Part shown: one piece after another, positions 1-7,187 of the stretch
Position numbering within the stretch: the first letter of the stretch is position 1
Layout: each line of letters begins with the position of its first letter
Assembly (NCBI GenBank): GCA_003487525.1
Contig: DNDT01000368.1
Span: 1 to 7,376 of the forward strand
Direction: 5' to 3'
Length of the DNA: 7,376 nt
Source: Flavobacteriales bacterium
GTDB lineage: Bacteria; Bacteroidota; Bacteroidia; Flavobacteriales_E; Vicingaceae
The notes under the pieces: generated by a model
Told to the model about the DNA's origin: nothing
The model's input: only the letters and a program-made list of their open reading frames with translations
The model's database searches: none
Program-made: the position numbers and the translations under genes

Positions 1-114
1 ATGATTGAGAAAAACGACAAACTGAGCCTGCGTTTTTCGGATGTCACATCCATTCATGAGGCCCTGGAAATCATTGGCAGCATCCTTCCGGATACCGTCG
101 AAAAAGAAGCCTAA
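1..114 (+). CDS. Unidentified short or 3'-partial ORF
   Basis: Frame 1 is open from the first base of the window and ends at a TAA stop (112-114), giving 37 residues that start MIEKNDKLSLRFSDV and end ILPDTVEKEA. The first codon happens to be ATG, but no upstream sequence is available, so it could be a true start or an internal methionine of a longer gene cut by the window edge; I favour the latter. The composition is plausible for a folded protein end: a possible strand (KLSLRFS), then a helix-like stretch (IHEALEIIGSIL), then a charged tail. There is no membrane segment or motif that I recognise, so no function is assigned. It lies 70 bases before purH on the same strand and may or may not be co-transcribed with it. 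Confidence 0.45.
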   Translation: MIEKNDKLSLRFSDVTSIHEALEIIGSILPDTVEKEA

Positions 115-131
115 GAATCCCTTTACAACCT

Positions 132-163
132 ATTGTATCTCAGTATGAATATGCTTAATTTCG
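132..163 (+). promoter_or_regulatory. Possible Bacteroidota-type promoter for purH-mre operon
   Basis: The octamer TAATTTCG (156-163) matches the Bacteroidota -7 consensus TAnnTTTG except for one base. ATTG (132-135) lies 20 bases upstream and matches the -33 TTTG box in three of four positions. A start site a few bases after 163 would leave a leader of roughly 15 bases before the purH start at 185. The gap between the upstream stop and purH is AT-rich and is the only intergenic space in the window large enough for a promoter. This is a pattern match by eye in a short AT-rich stretch, so chance agreement is quite possible. Confidence 0.3.
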
Positions 164-169
164 CATACT
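142..169. repeat. Small inverted repeat overlapping the promoter candidate
   Basis: AGTATG (142-147) is the exact reverse complement of CATACT (164-169), separated by 16 bases. Nested inside, TATGC (150-154) pairs exactly with GCATA (163-167) around an 8-base spacer, so the two left arms compete for the same right arm. It overlaps the -7 candidate and could be an operator or a weak 5' leader hairpin. No T-run follows it, so it does not look like an intrinsic terminator for the upstream frame. The arms are short enough to be chance. Confidence 0.25.
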
Positions 170-184
170 CACAAAAACAATACC

Positions 185-1711
185 TTGAACTCTTCCATCG
201 AAATAAAATCGGCGCTGATTTCTGTCTTTCATAAAGACCGGCTAAATTCAATTGTACGTAAACTAAATGATCGCGGAGTCGTGATCTTCTCGACCGGAGG
301 TACACAGAAATTCATTGAATCAGAGGGCATTATCGTAAATGCGGTGGAAGACCTGACCTCATATCCTTCGATTCTGGGAGGCAGGGTAAAAACACTTCAT
401 CCAAAAATATTTGGAGGAATACTGGCCCGAAGAGAATTGCATCAGGACATTTCTCAACTTGATGAATACGAAATACCTCAAATTGATTTGGTCATTGTGG
501 ACCTCTACCCGTTTGAGGAAACCGTGGCTTCGGGCGCATCCGAAGACGAGATCATTGAAAAAATCGACATTGGGGGCATCTCCCTGATCCGCGCTGCTGC
601 AAAAAATTTCAAGGACGTTCTTATCGTACCGGCCAGAGAGCATTACGCTGAACTTGAAGAACTGCTGGATGCGAAAAAAGGCGTTACCGATCTGGAAGAC
701 CGCAAGCGATTTGCAACCTATGCCTTTGATGTATCCTCGCATTACGATGCGGCCATTTACAATCATTTCAGTTCGGAAAATGGCTCACTTAAAATCAGTG
801 AGACCGATAAAAAAGAACTTCGGTATGGTGAAAATCCGCATCAAAAAGGGATCTATTACGGAAAGCTGGATGAAGTCTTTGAACAGCTACACGGCAAGGA
901 ACTTTCTTACAACAACCTGCTTGACGTGGACGCCGCCATTAACCTGATGCATGATTTCGGGACCGAAAAACCAACATTCGCCATCCTTAAACACAACAAT
1001 GCATGCGGTATTGCCGTAAGAGAGTCCATTAAAGACGCATACCTGGCTGCCCTCGAAGCGGATCCCGTTTCGGCTTTTGGAGGAATCCTGATTGCAAATA
1101 AGGAAATTGATGTGAAAACGGCCGAAGAAATAAACAACTTGTTTTGCGAGGTAGTCATTGCTCCATCCTTCGACAAAGACGGCCTGGAGGTACTGAAAGG
1201 GAAAAAGAACCGGATCATTCTCAAACTGAACAATTGGAATTTCCCAAGTAAGACATACCGTTCATTGTTGAACGGTACCATTGCTCAGGACAGGGACGAA
1301 ATGGTGGATGAGATTAAAAATTTCAAAGAGGTGACAAATCAGTCGCCGGATCAGCGCGAAAAAGAGGATCTCGCATTCGCATCAATACTGGTGAAACACA
1401 CCAAATCAAATGCCATTATTCTGGTTAAAAACAAGCAATTGCTGGCAAGCGGGACCGGTCAAACTTCACGGGTTGACGAATTGCATCAGGCCATTGCGAA
1501 AGCGAAACATTTCAATTTTGATCTTAAGGGAGCCGTCATGGCATCGGATGCTTTTTTCCCATTTCCTGACTGCGTGGAAATAGCCAACGGAGAAGGGATT
1601 CATGCCGTCATTCAACCGGGAGGATCCATTAAAGATGAAGAATCCATCAATTATTGCGACAAAAACAACATGGCCATGGTATTTACAGGGTACCGGCACT
1701 TCAAACACTGA
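185..1711 (+). CDS. purH: Bifunctional AICAR formyltransferase / IMP cyclohydrolase
   Basis: PurH catalyses the last two steps of de novo purine synthesis in the cytosol: formyl transfer from 10-formyl-THF to AICAR, then ring closure of FAICAR to IMP. The 508-residue product is the usual family length. The N-terminal MGS-like cyclohydrolase domain (about 8-150) shows STGGT (36-40), the GGRVKTLHP block (65-73) with the conserved Lys69, Tyr108 in DLYPF, Asp128 in KIDIGG and Lys140 in RAAAKN. The transformylase part (about 150-508) shows YGENPHQ (214-220), the catalytic Lys269-His270 pair in KHNNACG, DPVSAFGG (293-300), FFPFPD (457-462) and QPGGS (477-481). The start is TTG at 185: the frame is open only back to a stop at 146-148 and contains no upstream ATG, and TTG leaves the normal short leader before SALISV. 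No Shine-Dalgarno is visible. It heads the mre operon, a placement typical of Bacteroidota. Function is secure; the exact start codon is slightly less so. Confidence 0.97.
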   Translation: MNSSIEIKSALISVFHKDRLNSIVRKLNDRGVVIFSTGGTQKFIESEGIIVNAVEDLTSYPSILGGRVKTLHPKIFGGILARRELHQDISQLDEYEIPQIDLVIVDLYPFEETVASGASEDEIIEKIDIGGISLIRAAAKNFKDVLIVPAREHYAELEELLDAKKGVTDLEDRKRFATYAFDVSSHYDAAIYNHFSSENGSLKISETDKKELRYGENPHQKGIYYGKLDEVFEQLHGKELSYNNLLDVDAAINLMHDFGTEKPTFAILKHNNACGIAVRESIKDAYLAALEADPVSAFGGILIANKEIDVKTAEEINNLFCEVVIAPSFDKDGLEVLKGKKNRIILKLNNWNFPSKTYRSLLNGTIAQDRDEMVDEIKNFKEVTNQSPDQREKEDLAFASILVKHTKSNAIILVKNKQLLASGTGQTSRVDELHQAIAKAKHFNFDLKGAVMASDAFFPFPDCVEIANGEGIHAVIQPGGSIKDEESINYCDKNNMAMVFTGYRHFKH

Positions 1712-1730
1712 TTATTAGCGGAAAGAACGT

Positions 1731-2753
1731 ATGGGATTATTTGATTTTTTAACTCAGGAGATTGCTATTGACCTCGGCACAGCCAACACGCTGATCATTG
1801 CAAATGACAAAGTGGTTGTTGACGAGCCGTCGATTGTTGCCAAGGATGTGACGACCGGAAAGATAATTGCCGTTGGCAGCAAGGCCATGCAGATGCATGG
1901 AAAAACGCATGAAAACATTAAGACAATCAGGCCGCTAAAAGACGGTGTGATTGCGGATTTTGACGCCGCAGAACACATGATCAGGGGGATGATCAGGATG
2001 ATTGACAACAAGAAACGCCTGTTCAAACCATCACTGCGAATGGTTATTTGTATTCCTTCGGGAATAACCGAGGTGGAGAAAAGAGCGGTAAAGGACTCGG
2101 CCGAACATGCAAATGCAAAGGAAGTTTACCTGATTCACGAACCAATGGCCGCTGCCATAGGTATCGGGATTGATGTCCTGGAACCAATGGGAAATATGAT
2201 CATCGATATTGGAGGTGGTACCAGTGAAATTGCCGTTATCGCCCTCGGCGGTATTGTTTCGGACACTTCGATTCGTGTGGCCGGAGATGATTTCACAAAC
2301 GACATCGTCGATTACATGAGAAGGCAGCACAACATCCTTATTGGAGAGCGATCGGCCGAACGCATCAAGATAGAAGTCGGATCGGCAATGCCGGAGCTGG
2401 ACAATCCGCCGGATGACTTTGCCGTTCAGGGAAGGGATCTTATGACGGGTACTCCCAAAGAAATTCTTGTATCCTATTCTGAAATTGCCCATGCCCTGGA
2501 TAAATCGATCAGCAAGGTGGAAGACGCCGTATTGAATGCACTCGAGCACACTCCGCCGGAACTTTCGGCTGACATTTACCGGACCGGTCTTTACCTAGCC
2601 GGTGGGGGTTCGCTTCTCAGGGGATTGGACAAGCGTATTTCCCTGAAAACCAAGCTACCCGTGCATGTTGCCGATGATCCGTTGAGAGCGGTAGCCAGGG
2701 GTACCGGAATTGCACTTAAACATTTGGACACATTTCCTTTCCTTATGAGGTAA
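1731..2753 (+). CDS. mreB: Rod shape-determining protein MreB (bacterial actin)
   Basis: MreB is the actin-fold ATPase that forms membrane-bound filaments on the cytoplasmic face and orients the elongasome. The 340-residue length fits the family. Visible motifs in order: an N-terminal amphipathic start (MGLFDFL) suited to membrane binding; phosphate-1 loop IDLGTANTL (13-21); DEPS (31-34); RPLKDGVIADF (67-77); HEPMAAAIG (136-144), whose Glu137 matches the conserved catalytic Glu; phosphate-2 loop IDIGGGTSEIAVI (158-170); RVAGDDF (182-188); IGERSAERIK (204-213); and the adenosine motif LAGGGSLLRGLD (289-300). Small departures from common forms are HEP where many homologues have EEP, and GDD where GDE is usual; both look tolerable. 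It starts 19 bases after purH. The spacer carries GGAAAG (1720-1725), 5 bases before ATG, the nearest thing to a ribosome-binding site in the window. No separate promoter was seen. Confidence 0.98.
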   Translation: MGLFDFLTQEIAIDLGTANTLIIANDKVVVDEPSIVAKDVTTGKIIAVGSKAMQMHGKTHENIKTIRPLKDGVIADFDAAEHMIRGMIRMIDNKKRLFKPSLRMVICIPSGITEVEKRAVKDSAEHANAKEVYLIHEPMAAAIGIGIDVLEPMGNMIIDIGGGTSEIAVIALGGIVSDTSIRVAGDDFTNDIVDYMRRQHNILIGERSAERIKIEVGSAMPELDNPPDDFAVQGRDLMTGTPKEILVSYSEIAHALDKSISKVEDAVLNALEHTPPELSADIYRTGLYLAGGGSLLRGLDKRISLKTKLPVHVADDPLRAVARGTGIALKHLDTFPFLMR

Positions 2754-2770
2754 GGTTGAAGCACCGTTAA

Positions 2771-3604
2771 ATGCTCAGTTTAATTCGATTTCTTCTCAAG
2801 CACGCCTTTATCGTATACTTTCTTGTGCTTGAGTCCATCGCTTTTATCTTGCTTTTCCAGAGCAACCCGTATCAGCGTGCATCCTTCCTGAACTCGTCCG
2901 ATTATCTGTTTGCCGGCACCTATCAGGCCTTTGACAGAATGAACGACTACCTGGAACTGAAAAGGGTAAATCAGGACTTATCCTGGGAAAACAGTGAATT
3001 GAAGAAATCTGCCATACGATATTTCAGAAAATCGTTTGACCAGACCGTTATTTACCGGGACACCGCTTTCCGGCAGGAATATACATTTTACCCGGTAAAA
3101 ATCATTCGAAACACCACCCATCTGCGCAACAATTACATGACGCTGAACAAAGGTGAAATGAACGGTGTTCGCCAGGGCATGGGAGTGATAAGCAGCAAAG
3201 GCGTTCTGGGTATTGTCATCGAGACATCCAAGCAATTCAGTGTTGCCATGTCTGTCTTGAACAAGGATAGCCGAATAAGTGCCAGGGTGAAAAAAAACGG
3301 ATACTTCGGATCGGTTATCTGGACGGGAGGGGATTACCGAATTGGCAGACTGAATGAAATTCCGAATCACGTGAGCCTGGTCGAAGGCGATACCATCGTT
3401 ACAAGCGGTTTCTCCGGAATTTTTCCTGAAAACGTACCTATCGGAACCGTAAAAACAGTGACAAGAAAGAAAGGCAGCGGTTTTCTTGAAATTGAAATTG
3501 TTTTCACCCAGGATTTCAAAACCCTTTCATACGGTCACATTGTAAAATACCTTCACGAAATTGAGCGAAAAGAAATAGAATCCAAAATTCCGAAAAATGA
3601 TTAG
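2771..3604 (+). CDS. mreC: Rod shape-determining protein MreC
   Basis: MreC is a bitopic inner-membrane protein whose periplasmic part contacts and activates PBP2. The 277-residue product has a short basic cytoplasmic start, one membrane segment at about 11-29, a heptad-like linker at about 57-80 (LELKRVNQDL then ENSELKK) expected to form the dimerising coiled coil, and the two beta-barrel lobes after that. Diagnostic blocks are TLNKGEMNGVRQGMGV (124-139), VLGIVIE (145-151), LNKDSRISARV (163-173), and the second-lobe signature TSGFSGIFPENVPIGTV (211-227), a clear match to the MreC family pattern of Thr-Ser-Gly followed by a Phe-Pro turn and a Gly-x-Val strand. A short charged tail follows (263-277). 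It starts 17 bases after mreB and its end overlaps mreD by 8 bases, so expression is probably coupled to mreD. Confidence 0.96.
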   Translation: MLSLIRFLLKHAFIVYFLVLESIAFILLFQSNPYQRASFLNSSDYLFAGTYQAFDRMNDYLELKRVNQDLSWENSELKKSAIRYFRKSFDQTVIYRDTAFRQEYTFYPVKIIRNTTHLRNNYMTLNKGEMNGVRQGMGVISSKGVLGIVIETSKQFSVAMSVLNKDSRISARVKKNGYFGSVIWTGGDYRIGRLNEIPNHVSLVEGDTIVTSGFSGIFPENVPIGTVKTVTRKKGSGFLEIEIVFTQDFKTLSYGHIVKYLHEIERKEIESKIPKND

Positions 3605-4109
3605 CACGATCATCAAATATTCTTTCCTGTTTGTTTTTCTGATTCTGCTTCAGGTGTTGATTCTCAATAATTTACACATGAGTGTCTTGGTCAATCCATA
3701 TGTGTATGTGCTGTTTATTCTTCTGCTTCCTTTCGAAACTCAGGGCTGGCTTGTGCTGAGTCTATCTTTTGTTCTGGGAATGATCCTCGATACTTTTTCA
3801 AATACGGTCGGTATGCATACGGCTGCACTTGTTTTTATGGCCTTTGTGCGCAATTACCTGCTGATCGTAATGGCACCCAGAGACGGCTACGAACAGGAGA
3901 AAACACCGCATTACACCTATATGGGATTGATCTGGTTTGTCATGTACGCCGGAATACTCATATTCATCCATCACCTTACCCTTTTCGTATTGGAAGATTT
4001 CAGGGCGGCTTATTTCTTCACTGCTGTTTTCAAAGCTCTGTTAAGCGGTGTCTTCAGCCTGGTCATCATCTTGATTCTCATGCTCTTTTCATACAGGCCG
4101 CGCCGATGA
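3597..4109 (+). CDS. mreD: Rod shape-determining protein MreD
   Basis: MreD is the small polytopic inner-membrane partner of MreC that modulates RodA-PBP2 activity. The 170-residue product is almost entirely hydrophobic, with likely membrane segments near 6-24, 32-46, 50-66, 75-93, 109-131 and 140-165. The only recognisable family feature is the Gly-x3-Asp pattern with a following Gly-x-His, here Gly61, Asp65, Gly72 and His74, sitting in GMILDTFSNTVGMH. Sequence conservation in MreD is low in general, so the assignment rests on this motif, size, topology and position between mreC and mrdA. ATG at 3597 lies inside the 3' end of mreC (8-base overlap in another frame) and gives an immediate membrane segment; the stop overlaps the mrdA start as ATGA. 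The RPRR end is consistent with a cytoplasmic C-terminus. Confidence 0.92.
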   Translation: MISTIIKYSFLFVFLILLQVLILNNLHMSVLVNPYVYVLFILLLPFETQGWLVLSLSFVLGMILDTFSNTVGMHTAALVFMAFVRNYLLIVMAPRDGYEQEKTPHYTYMGLIWFVMYAGILIFIHHLTLFVLEDFRAAYFFTAVFKALLSGVFSLVIILILMLFSYRPRR

Positions 4110-5893
4110 ACAACCGCAAGTACATCATTGGTTTCTCCATGGCTTTTCTCGGCCTGATATTTATTGTCCGGCTTTTTTACATACAGGTATACACGGACAA
4201 GTACAAACTGGATTCGAGAAACAACGTGCTTCGGTACATAACGGACTACCCCGCCAGGGGTCTCGTGTACGACAGAAAAGGCAGGCTCCTGGTATACAAC
4301 CAGGCCGCGTATGACCTGATGATAATCCCCAAGCAAACCCTGCCAATGGATACTGATGAGTTTCTGAACCTTATCAGCTTGCCAAAGAAGGACTTTATCG
4401 AGCGGTATAACAAGGCGAGAAAATACTCCAGCCGAAAGCCCACGGTTCTGGTTTCGGATTTGTCGGCCGAAGATTACGGAAAACTGCAGGAAGTTCTTTT
4501 CAAGTTTCCGGGCTATTACACCCAACCCAAAACCCTTCGGAAATACCCGCTGAAATCGGCCAGTCACCTTTTGGGTTACATCAGTGAAGTAGACCAGCAA
4601 ATCATCGATCAACAGCCCTATTACAAAATGGGTGATCACATCGGTAGAAGCGGCATCGAAAAACAGTACGAAGAAGTGATAAGGGGTCGAAGGGGGCGCA
4701 GAATTATTTTGGTGGATGTGTTTAACCGCGAGAAAGGCAAATTTGAAGACGGGGCTTACGACACACTGGCCGTTTCGGGCAAGGACATCTACCTGAGCAT
4801 CGATGCCCAGCTGCAACAGTACGGGGAGCAATTAATGAAAAATAAAAAGGGAGCGATTGTGGCCATCGAACCAAAGACGGGAGAAATTCTTGCCATCGTA
4901 AGCAAGCCGGATTACGATCCGAATATGTTGGTTGGCCGGATCAGAACCAAAAATTTTGAACGGCTGAAGGCCGACACCTTAAAACCTTTGTTTAACCGGG
5001 CACTTATGGCGAGCTATCCACCGGGCTCTACGTTCAAATTAATAAATGCACTGGTCGGTTTGCAGGAGAAAGTCCTTACACCGGACACTAAATACACCTG
5101 CTACAGCGGTTACAATTCGGGTCGATTTCACATGGGATGTCATTCTCATGCATCGCCAATCAACCTGGAGTTCTCCATTCAGACGTCTTGCAACTCATAT
5201 TACAGCAATGTATTCCGGTCGATCATCGACAAATACCCGACGGCCGAACAGGGATTCAATGTCTGGAAAAACTATGTCAATTCCTTCGGACTTGGAAGCA
5301 AATTAAACATCGATTTGCCCGGAGAGTTGGGTGGATTTGTTCCTTCACAGTCCTATTACGACAGGTATTATCAGAAGGGAAAATGGGGGTCGCTCACCGT
5401 GGTGTCATTGGCTATTGGACAGGGAGAGCTGGGAATTACACCCCTTCAGATGGCCAACATTTCGGCAATCATCGCCAACAGGGGATATTATTATACCCCA
5501 CATCTTGAAAAAAGCGGATTTCATCAGAATATTCAAAAGAACGAAACGGGCATTGATACGGCCAATTTCAACCTGGTTGTAAGTGCAATGGAAAAAGTGG
5601 TCGAAAATGGCACCGGAAGAGCCGCGCGAAAAGAAGGCATTGCCATTTGCGGCAAAACAGGCACGGTTGAAAATCCGCATGGAGAGGATCATTCTACCTT
5701 TCTTGCCTTTGCGCCAAAGGACGATCCGAAAATTGCCATTTCGGTGTATGTGGAAAACGGTGTCTGGGGTGCACGCTGGGCCGCACCCATTGCCGGTTTA
5801 ATGATCGAAAAGTACTTGCGCGACAGTATTTCTGATCCGGCACTTGAAGAACGAATGATCAACGGAAACCTGATTAACCCGGATGAGGAATAG
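4106..5893 (+). CDS. mrdA: Penicillin-binding protein 2 (peptidoglycan transpeptidase)
   Basis: PBP2 is the class B transpeptidase of the elongasome; it forms the peptide cross-links in strands made by RodA. The 595-residue product has an N-terminal signal anchor (about 7-27), a pedestal/dimerisation domain (about 45-215) with PARGLVYDRKGR (49-60), LLGYISEV (155-162) and GRSGIEKQYE (180-189), and a transpeptidase domain (about 246-570). The active-site triad of penicillin-binding proteins is complete: Ser308 and Lys311 in PGSTFK, Ser361-Cys-Asn363 in TSCNSYY, and Lys517-Thr-Gly in GKTGT. IGQGELGITPLQMAN (437-451) is also typical. Between the first two catalytic motifs lie Cys332, Cys345 and His348, followed by Cys362, a plausible metal site. 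ATG overlaps the mreD stop (ATGA) and the 3' end overlaps rodA by 11 bases. The division paralogue FtsI is unlikely because of the mre context and the adjoining RodA. Confidence 0.97.
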   Translation: MNNRKYIIGFSMAFLGLIFIVRLFYIQVYTDKYKLDSRNNVLRYITDYPARGLVYDRKGRLLVYNQAAYDLMIIPKQTLPMDTDEFLNLISLPKKDFIERYNKARKYSSRKPTVLVSDLSAEDYGKLQEVLFKFPGYYTQPKTLRKYPLKSASHLLGYISEVDQQIIDQQPYYKMGDHIGRSGIEKQYEEVIRGRRGRRIILVDVFNREKGKFEDGAYDTLAVSGKDIYLSIDAQLQQYGEQLMKNKKGAIVAIEPKTGEILAIVSKPDYDPNMLVGRIRTKNFERLKADTLKPLFNRALMASYPPGSTFKLINALVGLQEKVLTPDTKYTCYSGYNSGRFHMGCHSHASPINLEFSIQTSCNSYYSNVFRSIIDKYPTAEQGFNVWKNYVNSFGLGSKLNIDLPGELGGFVPSQSYYDRYYQKGKWGSLTVVSLAIGQGELGITPLQMANISAIIANRGYYYTPHLEKSGFHQNIQKNETGIDTANFNLVVSAMEKVVENGTGRAARKEGIAICGKTGTVENPHGEDHSTFLAFAPKDDPKIAISVYVENGVWGARWAAPIAGLMIEKYLRDSISDPALEERMINGNLINPDEE

Positions 5894-7184
5894 GCATAAC
5901 ATATTTCAGCTGCTGGACTGGACGACGATTCTGTTGTACTTGCTGTTGGTTTTTATTGGCTGGTTAAACATTTACGCCGCGGTGTATAACGAAGAACACC
6001 AAAGCATTCTGGATATAACTCAACGGTACGGAAAACAGCTTATGTGGATTGGTGCCGCCTGCGTCCTGGCAATCGGCATTTTGCTGATCGACTTCAGGTT
6101 TTACAGCTCATTTGGGTATGCCCTGTATATTACCATGATATTTTTGTTGATTGCGGTCGCCCTGTTCGGTACCGAAGTCAAGGGAGCCAGGTCATGGTTT
6201 ACCTTCGGTGGAATGGCCATCCAGCCGTCGGAGTTCGCAAAGTTTGCCACCGGTCTCGCCCTGGCCAAGTACTTGAGTTCCATGAACGTGAAGGTGAAGG
6301 ATTTGCGGACAAAACTGATATCCGGAGTGATTATCATACTGCCGGCTCTGTTAATCCTGTTGCAACCGGATACAGGTTCGACACTGGTGTATGCGGCGTT
6401 TATCATTGTTCTTTACAGAGAGGGGCTTTCGGGTAAGTATTTTACCGTGGCCATGAGTGTTGCCGTTTTGTTTGTATTTACCCTGCTTGTGAGAAACCTG
6501 GAATGGAATTTACCCTTTGATTTTACCCTGAGCGGTGGATGGATTCTCGTTTTTATTCTTGCCATTGCCGCTGTGATCATAACCATCGTATTCAGAAAAA
6601 TCAAATACGTCTGGCAGGTGGTGCTTGTCTTATTTGTTCTGTCATCAGGGGTGATAATGAGCGTCGACTATGTTTTTGACAACATCCTGAAACCTCATCA
6701 GACAAAGCGAATTGACGTTTTGCTGGGCCTGGAGGAAGATTTGAAGGGTGCCGGGTACAACGTCAATCAATCCATGATTGCCATCGGCAGCGGGGGTGGT
6801 TTTGGAAAGGGGTACCTTCAGGGCACCCAGACAAAGTTTGATTTTGTTCCCGAACAAAGCACGGATTTCATTTTCTGCACCATTGGCGAGGAATGGGGTT
6901 TCATGGGGAGTTCTATCCTGATTTCACTCTTTATCGCGCTCTTTGTCCGGCTAATCATGCTGGCCGAAAGACAGCGCTCGTCGTTCAGCCGAATATACGG
7001 ATACGGTGTGGTGTCGATCCTTTTCTTTCATTTTGCCGTGAACATAGGCATGACCATCGGCCTGGCACCGGTGATTGGAATACCTCTTCCATTTATCAGT
7101 TATGGAGGATCCTCGCTTTGGTCATTCACCATCCTGCTTTTTATTTTTATCAAGCTGGACTCCGACCGGCTGAATATTCTCTAG
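5883..7184 (+). CDS. rodA: SEDS peptidoglycan glycosyltransferase RodA
   Basis: RodA polymerises lipid II into glycan strands in the inner membrane, in complex with PBP2. The 433-residue product is a multi-span membrane protein; the first span is about 13-33 and the last about 408-425. SEDS signatures are VKGARSWFTFGGMAIQPSEFAK (split here as GARSWF at 101-106 and QPSEFAK at 114-120), QPDTGS (161-166), the periplasmic catalytic loop GAGYNVNQSMIAIGSGG (289-305) leading to FVPEQSTDFIF (321-331), and SYGGSSL (406-412). Asp328 in TDFIF corresponds to the catalytic Asp of characterised RodA proteins. It is about 60 residues longer than E. coli RodA, most of the excess lying at about 205-260 as added hydrophobic sequence before the catalytic loop. 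ATG at 5883 is inside mrdA (11-base overlap); the next in-frame Met would delete the first span. It is the last gene of the operon. FtsW is the alternative but context argues for RodA. Confidence 0.96.
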   Translation: MRNRHNIFQLLDWTTILLYLLLVFIGWLNIYAAVYNEEHQSILDITQRYGKQLMWIGAACVLAIGILLIDFRFYSSFGYALYITMIFLLIAVALFGTEVKGARSWFTFGGMAIQPSEFAKFATGLALAKYLSSMNVKVKDLRTKLISGVIIILPALLILLQPDTGSTLVYAAFIIVLYREGLSGKYFTVAMSVAVLFVFTLLVRNLEWNLPFDFTLSGGWILVFILAIAAVIITIVFRKIKYVWQVVLVLFVLSSGVIMSVDYVFDNILKPHQTKRIDVLLGLEEDLKGAGYNVNQSMIAIGSGGGFGKGYLQGTQTKFDFVPEQSTDFIFCTIGEEWGFMGSSILISLFIALFVRLIMLAERQRSSFSRIYGYGVVSILFFHFAVNIGMTIGLAPVIGIPLPFISYGGSSLWSFTILLFIFIKLDSDRLNIL

Positions 7185-7187
7185 GGA

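Noticed and set aside
142..170. Terminator for the upstream frame formed by the inverted repeat
   Set aside because: The stem is only 5-6 base pairs and AT-rich, and the bases that follow are A-rich on the plus strand, so no T-run is present.
123..305. 60-codon minus-strand frame spanning the purH start and upstream gap
   Set aside because: It covers the purH N-terminus and the promoter candidate, is rich in Arg/Ser/Leu without a motif, and has no supporting neighbour.
359..766. 135-codon minus-strand open frame inside purH
   Set aside because: It is opposite the conserved cyclohydrolase domain and has no independent support such as a motif or a start signal.
2031..2549. 172-codon minus-strand open frame inside mreB
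   Set aside because: The plus strand here carries the conserved MreB nucleotide-binding motifs without a break; the antisense translation resembles no family that I know.
4010..4831. 273-codon minus-strand open frame opposite mreD and mrdA
   Set aside because: It lies opposite well-conserved PBP2 and MreD coding sequence, shows no recognisable domain, and its low-complexity, motif-poor translation is what reading the complement of a real gene gives.
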